A program made the position numbers and the translations under genes. Below are positions 54,076 through 62,858 of a stretch of DNA of 64,000 bases, piece after piece. Each line of letters begins with the position of its first letter. Position 1 is the stretch's first letter. A model generated the notes under the pieces. That model did not search any database and was not told the origin of the DNA. It saw only the letters and a program-made list of their open reading frames with translations. Location: assembly GCF_004000235.1 (NCBI RefSeq), contig NZ_RCIO01000001.1, forward strand, positions 124,001-188,000, in the 5' to 3' direction. The DNA is from Mesorhizobium sp. Z1-4 (lineage in GTDB: Bacteria > Pseudomonadota > Alphaproteobacteria > Rhizobiales > Rhizobiaceae).

Positions 54076-54374
54076 CCGCATACATAATCTCACGGGTATC
54101 GATTTCCGACCACGAAGCCATGTCTGGATACGTGGCCGATGCACCGGAAAGCGTGCACGCCTATGGCGGCGAGTATCTGGTGCGTACGGGCGACATTACG
54201 GCGCTGGAGGGCGACGCGGCTTACGAGCGGGTGGTCGTCGTCAAGTTTCCGAGCAAAGAAAAGGCACTCGGCTGGTACAACTCCGAGGAGTACCGCGAAT
54301 TGCGCGACATTCGCTGGAAATCCGCCGACGCACACATCATCTGCGTGCCAGGCGAGAACCCGCTGCCGGTGTGA
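54072..54374 (+). CDS. DUF1330-family protein
   Basis: The 100-residue protein has the dimeric alpha-beta barrel of DUF1330: TAYIISRVSISDHEAMSGYV at the start, GGEYLVRTGDITALEGD, VVVVKFPSKEKALGWYNSEE and YRELRDIRWKSADAHIICV. It starts with GTG 54072, overlapping the oxidase stop (GTGA), and ends the operon. Related proteins are usually found beside catabolic enzymes, without a defined activity. Confidence 0.88.
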   Translation: MTAYIISRVSISDHEAMSGYVADAPESVHAYGGEYLVRTGDITALEGDAAYERVVVVKFPSKEKALGWYNSEEYRELRDIRWKSADAHIICVPGENPLPV

Positions 54375-54583
54375 GAGCTGGCGAGTGCCGGCGACCGACA
54401 ACAGCCTGCAACCATTGAGGTTTTGCGGCTGGCTGCGCCATCCATAACTATTGATTATGAAGTGGTGACTATTCCTCGTTTGTAATCCCGACGGTCATCC
54501 CCGACGATTTCGCCGATATTCAAGGCAATCGTCGTCGCCCAGCCGAGCTGAAGCGGTGATGACAACCCAAGGGAACAAACCGC
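54375..54583. promoter_or_regulatory. Upstream region of the KamA-like gene with a bulged hairpin
   Basis: The 209-base gap contains CATAA/TTATG around 54444-54460 and a better stem at 54503-54533. There GACGATT (54503-54509) plus GCC (54512-54514) pair with GGC (54524-54526) and AATCGTC (54527-54533), leaving a 2-base bulge and a 9-base loop. It ends 50 bases before the GTG start and could be a leader hairpin, the terminator of the preceding unit or an operator. No riboswitch class is recognised. Confidence 0.4.
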
Positions 54584-56002
54584 GTGTCCTCCACTGCAAA
54601 ACATATCCCGTCGCCGCGTGAAGAAGCGTTTCTGGCGCAAGTTACGAACGGCAAATACGACCGCCAGATCATCAGCGACATCACCAAGTTCGCATCGGGC
54701 GACGTTCCGCAGGACATGCAGAACTTCTATTCGCGCGAAGAGCTGGACGATATCCTGTCGCTGAAGGGCACAGACCGCGATCTTCAGGCGCGCATGCCCA
54801 TCAAGATGACGCGGCACTATTTCGAGCAGGCGCAGAACAGCCGGCCGATGCAGGTGCTGGTCAAGGCAAGCCCCCGCGAAACGCTCGATCTTTCAGGCGC
54901 GGAAGACCCCGGCAAGCAGCTGACCTACAGCCCCTGCGAGGGCCTTATCCATAAATACGAGCTCGGCCTGCTTTATGTCGCGGCGACATGCTCGGCCCAT
55001 TGCCGCTTCTGCTATCGCGAAGAGCTGATCGGGCGAAAAGAGATCGTGCGAGAGGACGGCACAACCGCGCCCAAAGGGCTGGCCCAGCTAGGCGAAGTGA
55101 CCCGTTACATCAAGGAGCACAACCGTCTCGTCGCCGACAATGGCGGCCGCCATCCCGAAACCGGACGCGAGCGCCTGCGCGAGATCCTGATGTCGGGCGG
55201 TGACCCGATGGTGCTTGGCAACAAGAACATCGCCGGCTGGCTGGCCGGCCTAGCCGAAGCCGGAATCGAAAACATCCGCATCGGTACAAAAGAGCTTGCC
55301 TTCTATCCGGAGCGTTTCGACCCGACATTCTTTGCGATGCTGGACGCTTTCCACGAGGCCTATCCGGAAGTGAACCTGCGGATGATGGTGCACTTCAATC
55401 ATCCCGACGAATTTCTGCGCAAGGCGCCGGACGGAGCATATATCGACAATCCGAAAGGCGGACTTGAGTGGATCCCGGCAACCCGCCATGCGGTCAAGGA
55501 GCTGGCCCGCCGCGACTGGATCAGCATCGACAACCAGTCGCCGATCATTCGCGACATCAATGACGATCCGGATGCGCTGCGCATCATGCAGCGCGAAACG
55601 CGCCGCAACGGCATCGAGAACCACTACTTCTTCTGCGGCCGAGATATCGTCGGCTACAAGGCATTCAATGTGCCGATCGAGCGCGCCTGGCACATTCTCA
55701 ACGAGTCCCAGAAGGGCCTGTCGGGCGTCGAGGCGCATGCGCGCCTTTCGATCACTCACTACAAGGGCAAGACCGAAGTCGCAGCCGTGACCAATGAACC
55801 GATGCCGGGCGTGCGCGGCGCGGAAAACGGCGTGCTGATCTTCAAGCTTCTGCGTTCGGCTGCCGATGCCTCCGAACGGTGCAAGGTAACGATCGTCGGC
55901 CGCAATCCGGATGCGATCTGGTTCAACGACTACGACGACCGCGTCATCTTCGACGAGGCCGGCCTCTATTCCATGTACGGCGTCAAACCCGCCTTCCTGT
56001 AA
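54584..56002 (+). CDS. KamA-family radical SAM 2,3-aminomutase-like protein, substrate unknown
   Basis: The 472-residue protein has the SAM-cluster cysteines Cys136, Cys140 and Cys143 ([16 protein letters not shown]), SGGDP at 204-208, HFNHP at 270-274, and [11 protein letters not shown] near 317, all matching lysine 2,3-aminomutase. Lys396 of YKGKTEV aligns with the PLP lysine. However, Asp293 of clostridial lysine 2,3-aminomutase aligns with Gly352 (CGRD), and Asp330, in a DAPGGGGK motif, is replaced by LSITHYKGK. Those two Asp residues hold the lysine side-chain amine, so the substrate is probably not lysine. GTG start at 54584. A ferredoxin gene follows 44 bases later. Confidence 0.86.
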   Translation: MSSTAKHIPSPREEAFLAQVTNGKYDRQIISDITKFASGDVPQDMQNFYSREELDDILSLKGTDRDLQARMPIKMTRHYFEQAQNSRPMQVLVKASPRETLDLSGAEDPGKQLTYSPCEGLIHKYELGLLYVAATCSAHCRFCYREELIGRKEIVREDGTTAPKGLAQLGEVTRYIKEHNRLVADNGGRHPETGRERLREILMSGGDPMVLGNKNIAGWLAGLAEAGIENIRIGTKELAFYPERFDPTFFAMLDAFHEAYPEVNLRMMVHFNHPDEFLRKAPDGAYIDNPKGGLEWIPATRHAVKELARRDWISIDNQSPIIRDINDDPDALRIMQRETRRNGIENHYFFCGRDIVGYKAFNVPIERAWHILNESQKGLSGVEAHARLSITHYKGKTEVAAVTNEPMPGVRGAENGVLIFKLLRSAADASERCKVTIVGRNPDAIWFNDYDDRVIFDEAGLYSMYGVKPAFL

Positions 56003-56046
56003 GCCGCCGAGTAATCCACCAGCGAATAGAGAGCCGGCACGCCACC

Positions 56047-56370
56047 ATGACCTATGTCGTCACCGAGAACTGTATCCGTTGCAAATACACGGACTGCGTA
56101 GATGTATGCCCGGTCGATTGCTTCTACGAAGGGCCCAACTTCCTGGTCATCCATCCCGACGAGTGCATCGACTGCGATGCCTGTGTGCCGGCCTGCCCGG
56201 CCAAGGCAATCTATCGCGACACCGATCTGCCGGACGCGATGCAGCATTTTTTGGGCTTGAACGAGGAACTGTCCCGGATCTGGCCGAACATCACCGACCA
56301 GAAAGACCCCTTGCCCGAGGCTGCAACCTGGGACGGCGCCGAAGGCAAGCTTGCTCACCTTGAGCGCTGA
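56047..56370 (+). CDS. 7Fe-type ferredoxin, copy 2
   Basis: The 107-residue protein parallels the ferredoxin at 43036: [20 protein letters not shown] and [20 protein letters not shown] carry the cluster cysteines, and a tail ends HLER. It lies 44 bases after the KamA-like gene and is the natural reductant for that enzyme's 4Fe-4S cluster. Both ferredoxins keep all cysteines. It also sits 48 bases before the aminotransferase gene. Confidence 0.93.
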   Translation: MTYVVTENCIRCKYTDCVDVCPVDCFYEGPNFLVIHPDECIDCDACVPACPAKAIYRDTDLPDAMQHFLGLNEELSRIWPNITDQKDPLPEAATWDGAEGKLAHLER

Positions 56371-56418
56371 CTTCGGCGTCGGCGGCCCACGACGACAATC
56401 AACAACCGAGTACGCTCC

Positions 56419-57729
56419 ATGACAAAAAGTGCCGCGCTGTTCGAACGCGCGAAAGCGGTGATGCCGGGCGGCTGCAGCCGCAATACGATCCTGCGCAAAC
56501 CGCATCCCATCTACGCCCTGCGAGGCGAAGGCTGCTACGTCTATGACGTCGAAGGTGTCGAACGTATCGACTTTGCCAACAACGTTGCCTCGCTGATTCA
56601 CGGTCACGCGCACCCTGCAATTGTTGCGGCCGTAAGTGACCAGCTTTCCCGCGGCACCGCCTTTACGGTCGGCACCGAGGCCGAAATCGCACACGCGGAA
56701 CATATGTGCGGCCGCAACGAGACGTTCGAGCGTATCCGGTTTGTGAACTCCGGCACGGAAGCTGTGATGGGCTCGCTGAAGGCGGCCCGCGCATACACCG
56801 GACGCCCGAAAATCGCCAAGGTGGAAGGCTCCTATCACGGGCTCTACGATTACGCGGAGACCAGCCAGACGGCGAAACCCGAGACCTGGGGCCCCGAGGA
56901 GCGGCCCGCCTCGACGCCGGTTTCGCGCGGCACCCCGCAGCGGGCGCTGGACGACGTGGTTGTCATTCCATTCAACGACCCGCAACGCGCCATCGAACTT
57001 CTCGACGCACATGCCGATGAGATCGCCTGCGTTCTCGTTGACGTTTTGCCGCACCGCATAGGTCTCATCCCTGCAAGCACGGAGTTTCTTTCCGCGCTGC
57101 GGAAATGGACGCAGGCCAATGGAGCACTGCTTGTATTCGACGAAGTGATCACCTTCCGCTCCAGCCATGGCGGTGCGCAGCAGTGGTACGATGTGCAGCC
57201 CGACCTCACCGCGCTTGGCAAAATGATCGGCGGCGGGTTTCCCGTCGGCGGCATCGCCGGCCGAGCGGAGGTCATGGAAGTGATGAACCCGCTGAACGGC
57301 CCAGCGGCATTTCCGCTCTACGGAACATTTTCGGCCAACCCGGTGACGATGACCGCCGGCAGAACGGCAATGACGCTGTTCGACACGGGTGCCGTCGCCG
57401 AGATCAATGCGCTCGGCGAGGCTGCGCGCACGAGCCTGCGCGAGGCAATTCGGATCGCGGATGTGCCCGCATGCGTGACCGGCCGCGGCTCCATGTTTCG
57501 CTTTCATCTCAGCGAAAGCGCGCCGCAGAACTACCGGGAAGCTTATCTCACTCCGGACCGGGCGTCGCTTCTGGCTCGCTTTGTGGGCCACCTTTTCGAC
57601 GGCGGCCTGCTGATGGTGGAGACCGGCACCGGCATTCTATCCACTGCGATGGGTGGGAAAGAGATCGACCGCCTGGCAGAGATCGCGCTCGGCTCACTGC
57701 GCAAGATCAAGCCCGAACTCAGCCGCTGA
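56419..57729 (+). CDS. Glutamate-1-semialdehyde-type (class III) PLP aminotransferase
   Basis: The 436-residue protein resembles HemL and the beta-amino acid aminotransferases that share its fold: PGGCSRNTILRKPHPIYALR at the start, VNSGTEAVMGSLKAARAYTG, KVEGSYHGLYDYAETSQ, LVFDEVITFRSSHGG with the pyridine Asp, and ALGKMIGGGFPVGGIAG with the PLP lysine. Alphaproteobacteria usually make heme by the C4 route, and the KamA-like and ferredoxin neighbours suggest a 3-amino acid substrate. Conversion of a beta-amino acid to a beta-keto acid, or an aminomutase, are both possible. Confidence 0.87.
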   Translation: MTKSAALFERAKAVMPGGCSRNTILRKPHPIYALRGEGCYVYDVEGVERIDFANNVASLIHGHAHPAIVAAVSDQLSRGTAFTVGTEAEIAHAEHMCGRNETFERIRFVNSGTEAVMGSLKAARAYTGRPKIAKVEGSYHGLYDYAETSQTAKPETWGPEERPASTPVSRGTPQRALDDVVVIPFNDPQRAIELLDAHADEIACVLVDVLPHRIGLIPASTEFLSALRKWTQANGALLVFDEVITFRSSHGGAQQWYDVQPDLTALGKMIGGGFPVGGIAGRAEVMEVMNPLNGPAAFPLYGTFSANPVTMTAGRTAMTLFDTGAVAEINALGEAARTSLREAIRIADVPACVTGRGSMFRFHLSESAPQNYREAYLTPDRASLLARFVGHLFDGGLLMVETGTGILSTAMGGKEIDRLAEIALGSLRKIKPELSR

Positions 57730-57746
57730 AAGCTGCATGTTCCGAA

Positions 57747-57774
57747 GGTACGGAGGCCCGCTGGCCTCCGTACC
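57747..57774. terminator. Perfect 12-base hairpin between convergent genes
   Basis: GGTACGGAGGCC at 57747-57758 is the exact inverse of GGCCTCCGTACC at 57763-57774, with a 4-base loop CGCT. It lies between the stops of the aminotransferase (57729) and the aldehyde dehydrogenase (57817). No clear U-run follows in either direction, so it may act as a weak or Rho-aided terminator. Confidence 0.65.
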
Positions 57775-57816
57775 GATCGTTGTTGGGCCGATAACTTTTC
57801 GGCCTGATGCGATGTC

Positions 57817-59325
57817 TCAGTCGATTTCGAAAGAGACACCCTGGGCCAGCGGCAGTTCGCTGGAATAATTGATCGTGTTGGTGCTGCGGCGCATGTAGCC
57901 TTTCCATGCGTCGGAGCCGGACTCGCGCCCGCCGCCGGTTTCTTTCTCGCCGCCAAAAGCACCACCGATTTCGGCGCCGGAGGTACCGATGTTGACGTTG
58001 GCGATGCCGCAATCGGAACCGGCTGCGCTGAGGAACCGCTCCGCCTCCCTCACATCGGTCGTGAACACGCTGGACGAAAGCCCGGCATTCACACCGTTGT
58101 GCAGCTCGATCGCCTCGTCGAAGTCCTTGTATTTGAGAACATAGAGGATCGGCGCAAAAGTTTCTTCGAGCACAATGCCTGACTGACCCGGCATCTCCAC
58201 GAGCGCCGGGCGGGCGTAATAGGCATCGGCATCGCCGGTATCGACACGCTCGCCGCCAACCACTTTGCCGCCCAGCTCCCGGGCGTGTGCGAGGGCCGAC
58301 TGCATGCCATCAAACGCGGCCTTGTCGATCAGCGGCCCGACCAGCACGCCATCCTGAAGCGGGCTGCCGACCTTGACGGTTTCGTAGGTCTTGATCAGCG
58401 CCGGCACCAGCGTGTCGTAAACCGATTCATGCACGATCAGGCGCCGCATCGTCGTGCAGCGCTGGCCTGCCGTGCCCATCGCACTAAAGGCTACCGCACG
58501 CAATGTAATCGCCAGGTCGGCCGAAGGGCATACGATACCGGCATTGTTGCCGCCGAGCTCGAGGATGCAGCGGCCGAAGCGGTTGGCCACACGGGGACCG
58601 ACAGCGCGGCCCATCCGTGTCGAGCCGGTGGCTGAAACCAGCGCAACCGACGGGTTGTCCACCAGCGCCTCGCCGATATCGCGGTCACCGATCAGGACGG
58701 ACGCCAGTCCATCGAGGTCCATGCCGAAGCGCTCCACCGCGCGGCGGAATATCGCCTCGCAGGCAAGTGCAGTCAGCGGCGATTTCTCCGACGGCTTCCA
58801 GACGACCGAGTTGCCGCAGACGAGCGCCAGCGCCGCGTTCCACGACCACACCGCGACCGGAAAATTGAACGCCGAGATGACGCCGACCACACCCAGCGGG
58901 TGCCACTGTTCCATCATCCTGTGGCCTGGGCGCTCGGTCGCAATCGTCAGGCCGTATAGCTGGCGCGACAGGCCGACGGCAAAGTCGCAGATGTCGATCA
59001 TCTCCTGGACTTCACCCTCGCCTTCAGAGGGGATCTTGCCGACCTCGAGCGACACCAGGCGCCCGAGATCCTGCTTGCTCTTGCGCAATTCCTCGCCCAG
59101 CAGGCGCACGAGCTCGCCGCGCTGCGGCGCGGGCACATTACGCCACGTCTGGAATGCGCGTTTTGCCTTTTCGATCGCTTCGGCCGTTGCGGCGCCATCG
59201 ATGACGGGGAGCTCTGCAAGCTTCTCACCGTTGATCGGCGACTTCACGACGAGACCGCCTTCTGCCTCCCCCAACCGCACATTCAAGCGCTCGAGAATAG
59301 ATTTGACTTCTGCCTTAACTGACAT
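57817..59325 (-). CDS. ALDH7-type aldehyde dehydrogenase (L-aminoadipate-semialdehyde dehydrogenase-like)
   Basis: The 502-residue enzyme has GNSVVWKPSEKSPLTALACE (cofactor), FGRCILELGGNNAGIVCPSA with the catalytic Glu, and the catalytic Cys in GTAGQRCTTMRRLIVHESVY. It resembles the ALDH7 (antiquitin, AmaB) group that oxidises alpha-aminoadipic or related amino-acid semialdehydes. It could act on a semialdehyde from the pathway of the convergent KamA-like operon, but it could equally serve a separate lysine or pipecolate route. The LysR gene lies 126 bases upstream on the same strand. Confidence 0.9.
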   Translation of the reverse strand: MSVKAEVKSILERLNVRLGEAEGGLVVKSPINGEKLAELPVIDGAATAEAIEKAKRAFQTWRNVPAPQRGELVRLLGEELRKSKQDLGRLVSLEVGKIPSEGEGEVQEMIDICDFAVGLSRQLYGLTIATERPGHRMMEQWHPLGVVGVISAFNFPVAVWSWNAALALVCGNSVVWKPSEKSPLTALACEAIFRRAVERFGMDLDGLASVLIGDRDIGEALVDNPSVALVSATGSTRMGRAVGPRVANRFGRCILELGGNNAGIVCPSADLAITLRAVAFSAMGTAGQRCTTMRRLIVHESVYDTLVPALIKTYETVKVGSPLQDGVLVGPLIDKAAFDGMQSALAHARELGGKVVGGERVDTGDADAYYARPALVEMPGQSGIVLEETFAPILYVLKYKDFDEAIELHNGVNAGLSSSVFTTDVREAERFLSAAGSDCGIANVNIGTSGAEIGGAFGGEKETGGGRESGSDAWKGYMRRSTNTINYSSELPLAQGVSFEID

Positions 59326-59451
59326 GTTGGGTGCCTCGGTACTGCTGATAGGAGATTTGAGATACGCCTGTTACCGGCGTGGCTGATTGCAGGGTAGCCG
59401 CTACAATGGGTCTCTAACACTGAAAATTGCGACTGACTTATTGACCTTTCT

Positions 59452-60369
59452 TCATGCTGCTCTTGCGGCCGTTGCCATGAGCCAGCGTGTAAAAATGGCT
59501 ACGTCAGGATTGGCGTCTCCGGCCGCGCTGACGATGTAGTAGCTGTTTGCGGTGGTCAGCTCACGGTCGCTCAGCTGCACCAGGTCACCAGCCTGGATTT
59601 CCTTTTCGATCAGATAGGATGGCAGCAAAGCCGCGCCATGCGAGGCCGCTGCAGCCGCTATGATCATCGAGAACTGATCGAAACGCTTGCCTCTCTGTAT
59701 GGCGTCAGACCTGAGGTCGTGGAGTGCGAACCAGTCGCCCCATGCGCGCTCCCGGCTTACCAGGTGCAGAAGCGGCGCAGACATCAACCTTTGCAGATCC
59801 TTGGCCCCGTGCCGCTCCACATAGGAGGGCGAAGCCACTGCTATCATGTTCTCACCGAACAGCCTGTTCATACGCGCACCCGGCCAGTCGGTGTCGCCAA
59901 AGTGGATCGCGGCATCGAAGCGCTCCTTCTCGAGATCGAACGGAACGGTCCGCGTCGTGATGCTGATCTCGATGTCAGGATGGCGCACATAAAAACTCTC
60001 AAGCCTCGGTATCAGCCAGCGGCTGGCAAAAGTGGGAAGTACGGCTAGCCGAAGTACCGAGCCGCTGCTGCCGGCGGCAATGGCCCCGATCACCGTCTGT
60101 TTGAGGTTCTCCAGGTCGTTGGCGAGGCGGGCGGCGAAACGCTGCCCAGCCTCGGTCAGCACCACCCGCCGGCCAGCGCGGCGAAACAGTGCAAAACCCA
60201 GAAACTCCTCAAGTTCCTTCACCTGGCGGCTGACGGCACTCTGAGTCAGGTGCAATTCTTCCGCCGCCAGCGTGAAACTCTCGTGGCGCGCCGCACATTC
60301 AAAGCTGCGCAGCAGTGCATAAGAAGGCAAACGGCGTTGGCCCGGAACCCCTGCATCCTGCTTGCTCAT
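59452..60369 (-). CDS. LysR-family transcriptional regulator
   Basis: The 305-residue protein has an N-terminal helix-turn-helix: YALLRSFECAARHESFTLAA followed by EELHLTQSAVSRQVKELEEF. A periplasmic-binding-protein-like effector domain follows, with LRLAVLPTFASRWLIPRLES, the GcvA-like form. Its gene precedes the ALDH7 gene by 126 bases, with no gene between, making ALDH7 a likely target. The effector is unknown. Confidence 0.93.
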   Translation of the reverse strand: MSKQDAGVPGQRRLPSYALLRSFECAARHESFTLAAEELHLTQSAVSRQVKELEEFLGFALFRRAGRRVVLTEAGQRFAARLANDLENLKQTVIGAIAAGSSGSVLRLAVLPTFASRWLIPRLESFYVRHPDIEISITTRTVPFDLEKERFDAAIHFGDTDWPGARMNRLFGENMIAVASPSYVERHGAKDLQRLMSAPLLHLVSRERAWGDWFALHDLRSDAIQRGKRFDQFSMIIAAAAASHGAALLPSYLIEKEIQAGDLVQLSDRELTTANSYYIVSAAGDANPDVAIFTRWLMATAARAA

Positions 60370-60457
60370 GAGTCCAACTCATTCAAATCGCCTGTAGCTG
60401 TCGCCCCGTACATAGATGAGAGCAGACCGTCAACTCAGGCTCCTTGAGCGGCGGACG

Positions 60458-60907
60458 TTATGCGGCCTCTTCCAGCGTCTGCTCGACCTTGCGAACATAG
60501 TCGGCGGGAAGCCTGGTGGTTTCGAGCCCGGCTTTGATTTTGCCAAGGTAATCGTCGCCGGGGGTGAATGCCGGCGGCGTACCGGGAATCGTGTAGGTAT
60601 TGGACTCCACCCTGTTGCCCGTTTCATCAAGAAGCCTCACCGGCAGGTGCGCCCACAGTCCCTCGGGTATGCCGCTTGCCTTGTCCATCCGCTCCATGTC
60701 CTCATCGCTGAGTTCGTACTGAACACCGTAGACGCTGCCGCCGTCGACCGGCCTGAGCCAGCAGCCGCCTTTGCCGGCGACATGCGTCTCGCCGAAACCC
60801 AGCTCATAGCCTTCCAGTCGCATGACTCCGACCGGCTTTGCCGACGGTGCGAAATCACGCATCGCCTTTTCCCCGAGCAGCGTTCCGTAGGCGAAATAGA
60901 ACTTCAT
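60458..60907 (-). CDS. Gamma-glutamylcyclotransferase-fold protein lacking the expected catalytic Glu
   Basis: The 149-residue protein has the GGCT/AIG2 start [20 protein letters not shown] and the pattern [35 protein letters not shown] continues it, and a C-terminal THRLPADYV-like helix is present. In human GGCT the catalytic Glu98 lies in LDEQEGV; the aligned segment here is MDKASGI, with Ser78 in that place. The change may mean loss of cyclotransferase activity, a different acid residue, or a binding role. It is the last gene of an oligopeptide ABC operon (ATGA overlap at 60904), suggesting a link to imported gamma-glutamyl compounds. Confidence 0.8.
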   Translation of the reverse strand: MKFYFAYGTLLGEKAMRDFAPSAKPVGVMRLEGYELGFGETHVAGKGGCWLRPVDGGSVYGVQYELSDEDMERMDKASGIPEGLWAHLPVRLLDETGNRVESNTYTIPGTPPAFTPGDDYLGKIKAGLETTRLPADYVRKVEQTLEEAA

Positions 60908-61968
60908 TCTTCAGTCTCCTCAGATTTCACGGCCACCTTGGCCCATGTCTCAATCTTTGCTGCCTCGGCGCGAAGCGCAGGCATTTCCGCGTGGCGAATG
61001 CAGGCGGCACGATGCCCGGTTCCGACCGACACCAGTTCGGGCTTGGTCCGCGTGCACTCGTCCTGGGCAAAGGGACAACGCGGCGCGAAGCGGCACCCTT
61101 TCGGCATCTCGATCGGATCAGGCGGCCCGCCCGGAATGGCAATCGGCTCGGAAACGGCGTCGATGCGCGGCAGCGAGTTCTTGAGGCCGAGTGTGTAAGG
61201 GTGAAACGGCGTGTTCACGACCTGATCGACCGGCCCTTCTTCCACGACCTGGCCCGCATACATGACGGCAATGCGGTCGCAGTTTTCGATCACCACGCCG
61301 AGGTCGTGCGTCACGAGCAGCAGCGAGAAACCCAGCTCCTCCTGCAGCGACCTTATCTTGCGGAAGATCTGGTCCTGCACGATAACATCCAGCGATGTCG
61401 TGGGCTCGTCGGCAAGCACCAGGTCGGGCGACAGCACCAGCGACATCGCAATGATGGCGCGCTGGCGCATGCCGCCGGAAAACTGGTGCGGATATTCGCG
61501 TGCCCGCTTCGGATCGACGCCGACCAGCTGCAGCATCTCTTCTGCCCGTGCCCAGGCATCCTTGCGCGACATGTTGCGATGCGCGCGGATGGCCTCGACG
61601 ATCTGATCGCCGACTTTCTTCACCGGGTTGAGCGCGTTGAGCGCGCTCTGCGTTATCATCGAGATACCCGCCCAGCGCTTCTGGCGCACGGTCTCGGCCG
61701 ACGCGTCGAGCAGGTCGAGATCGTGGTAATAGACGCTGCCGGCGGTCACTTCCGCATTCTCGGCCAGAACGTCGATCGCCGCTTTCATCAGCGTGCTCTT
61801 GCCACAGCCAGATTCGCCCACCAGCCCGACGCTTGAGCCCTGCGGGATCGTCAACGACACATGATCGAGCGCGTCGGCAATGCCGCGTTTTGTACGAAAA
61901 CGGACGCAAAGATCACGAATATCGAGAACGTGCGGCATCGTGGATTTGGTTTCTGCCTGCGCACTCAT
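60904..61968 (-). CDS. Oligopeptide/dipeptide ABC transporter ATP-binding protein (DppD type)
   Basis: The 354-residue ATPase has Walker [21 protein letters not shown], signature [17 protein letters not shown], Walker [19 protein letters not shown]-loop LVTHDLGVV, and a C-terminal oligo_HPY domain with [17 protein letters not shown] and the conserved cysteines. It overlaps the permease gene upstream by 4 bases and the GGCT-like gene downstream by 4 bases. One of a probable ATPase pair with the partial gene at 63827. Confidence 0.93.
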   Translation of the reverse strand: MSAQAETKSTMPHVLDIRDLCVRFRTKRGIADALDHVSLTIPQGSSVGLVGESGCGKSTLMKAAIDVLAENAEVTAGSVYYHDLDLLDASAETVRQKRWAGISMITQSALNALNPVKKVGDQIVEAIRAHRNMSRKDAWARAEEMLQLVGVDPKRAREYPHQFSGGMRQRAIIAMSLVLSPDLVLADEPTTSLDVIVQDQIFRKIRSLQEELGFSLLLVTHDLGVVIENCDRIAVMYAGQVVEEGPVDQVVNTPFHPYTLGLKNSLPRIDAVSEPIAIPGGPPDPIEMPKGCRFAPRCPFAQDECTRTKPELVSVGTGHRAACIRHAEMPALRAEAAKIETWAKVAVKSEETEE

Positions 61969-62825
61969 TGTCCGGCCAGCCTCGGATTGACGACATGCTC
62001 GTAGGCGCGGCCGAGGAAATAGACGGCCGAAACCAGGATCATGATCGCGATGCCGGGCGGAATGACCCACCACGGCGCCTGGTACATCATCTGCGAGGCA
62101 TAGGCGTCGTGGATGATCGTACCCCAGCTTGTCGCCTTGGGGTCGCCATAGCCCAGGAAGCCGATGCTGGCCTCGGTGATGATCGCCCATGCAAGCGAGA
62201 AAGCCACGTTCACCAGCGCAATCGGCATGATATTCGGCGCGATCTCGCGGTAGATGATGCTGAAGTCGCCGCCGCCGGTGGTGCGCGCCGCCGCGACGAA
62301 CGGCGCCTGTTTGATGGACAGCACCTGCGCCCTGATCACCCGCGCCGCCGAGCGCCACATGATCAGCGTCATCGCGATAATGATCGTCGTGGTGCTGCGC
62401 CCGGTGATCGCGAGCATAACGATGATGAAAGGCAGGAACGGCAGACCGAGAAAGATGTCGGTAATGCGCATCATCAGTGAATCGATGCGCCCGCCGTAGA
62501 AGCCGGAAATAAGCCCGATGTTCACACCGATCGCAACGACGCCGAATGCGGTGGCGAAACCGACAATCAGAGCCGGACGCGCGCCCCACAGCATCTGGCT
62601 GAACACGTCGCGGCCATAGAGGGTCGTGCCCAGCCAGTAGTCCGCCGTCGGCGGGCTCAGGCGCACCAGCCTGCCATCGACATCGTAAATGCGCTCGAAC
62701 GGTCCGTAGGGAGCGATCCACGGCCCCACGACTGCCACCAGAATACAGGCCAGCACGACGTAGAAGCTGATCCGGCCGGCACGCGTCTGATGCACGGCTT
62801 CCACAAAATGGCGCAACCAGGTCAT
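61965..62825 (-). CDS. Peptide ABC transporter permease (DppC type)
   Basis: The 286-residue membrane protein has six helices. [20 protein letters not shown] is the typical DppC GTDxxGRDxxSR-like motif and [20 protein letters not shown] is the EAA loop. Its N-terminus [20 protein letters not shown] matches OppC_N. It pairs with the DppB-type gene upstream, 33 bases away. Confidence 0.94.
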   Translation of the reverse strand: MTWLRHFVEAVHQTRAGRISFYVVLACILVAVVGPWIAPYGPFERIYDVDGRLVRLSPPTADYWLGTTLYGRDVFSQMLWGARPALIVGFATAFGVVAIGVNIGLISGFYGGRIDSLMMRITDIFLGLPFLPFIIVMLAITGRSTTTIIIAMTLIMWRSAARVIRAQVLSIKQAPFVAAARTTGGGDFSIIYREIAPNIMPIALVNVAFSLAWAIITEASIGFLGYGDPKATSWGTIIHDAYASQMMYQAPWWVIPPGIAIMILVSAVYFLGRAYEHVVNPRLAGQ

Positions 62826-62858
62826 CGGGGCGCCTTCCGGCGAAATGTGGCGGGCAGG

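Noticed and set aside
54584-56002. Calling this gene a lysine 2,3-aminomutase
   Set aside because: Both aspartates that bind the lysine side-chain amine are missing in the alignment by eye, so I kept only the family name.
56419-57729. Calling this gene hemL for heme synthesis
   Set aside because: Alphaproteobacteria generally use ALA synthase, and its neighbours are an aminomutase and a ferredoxin rather than heme genes.
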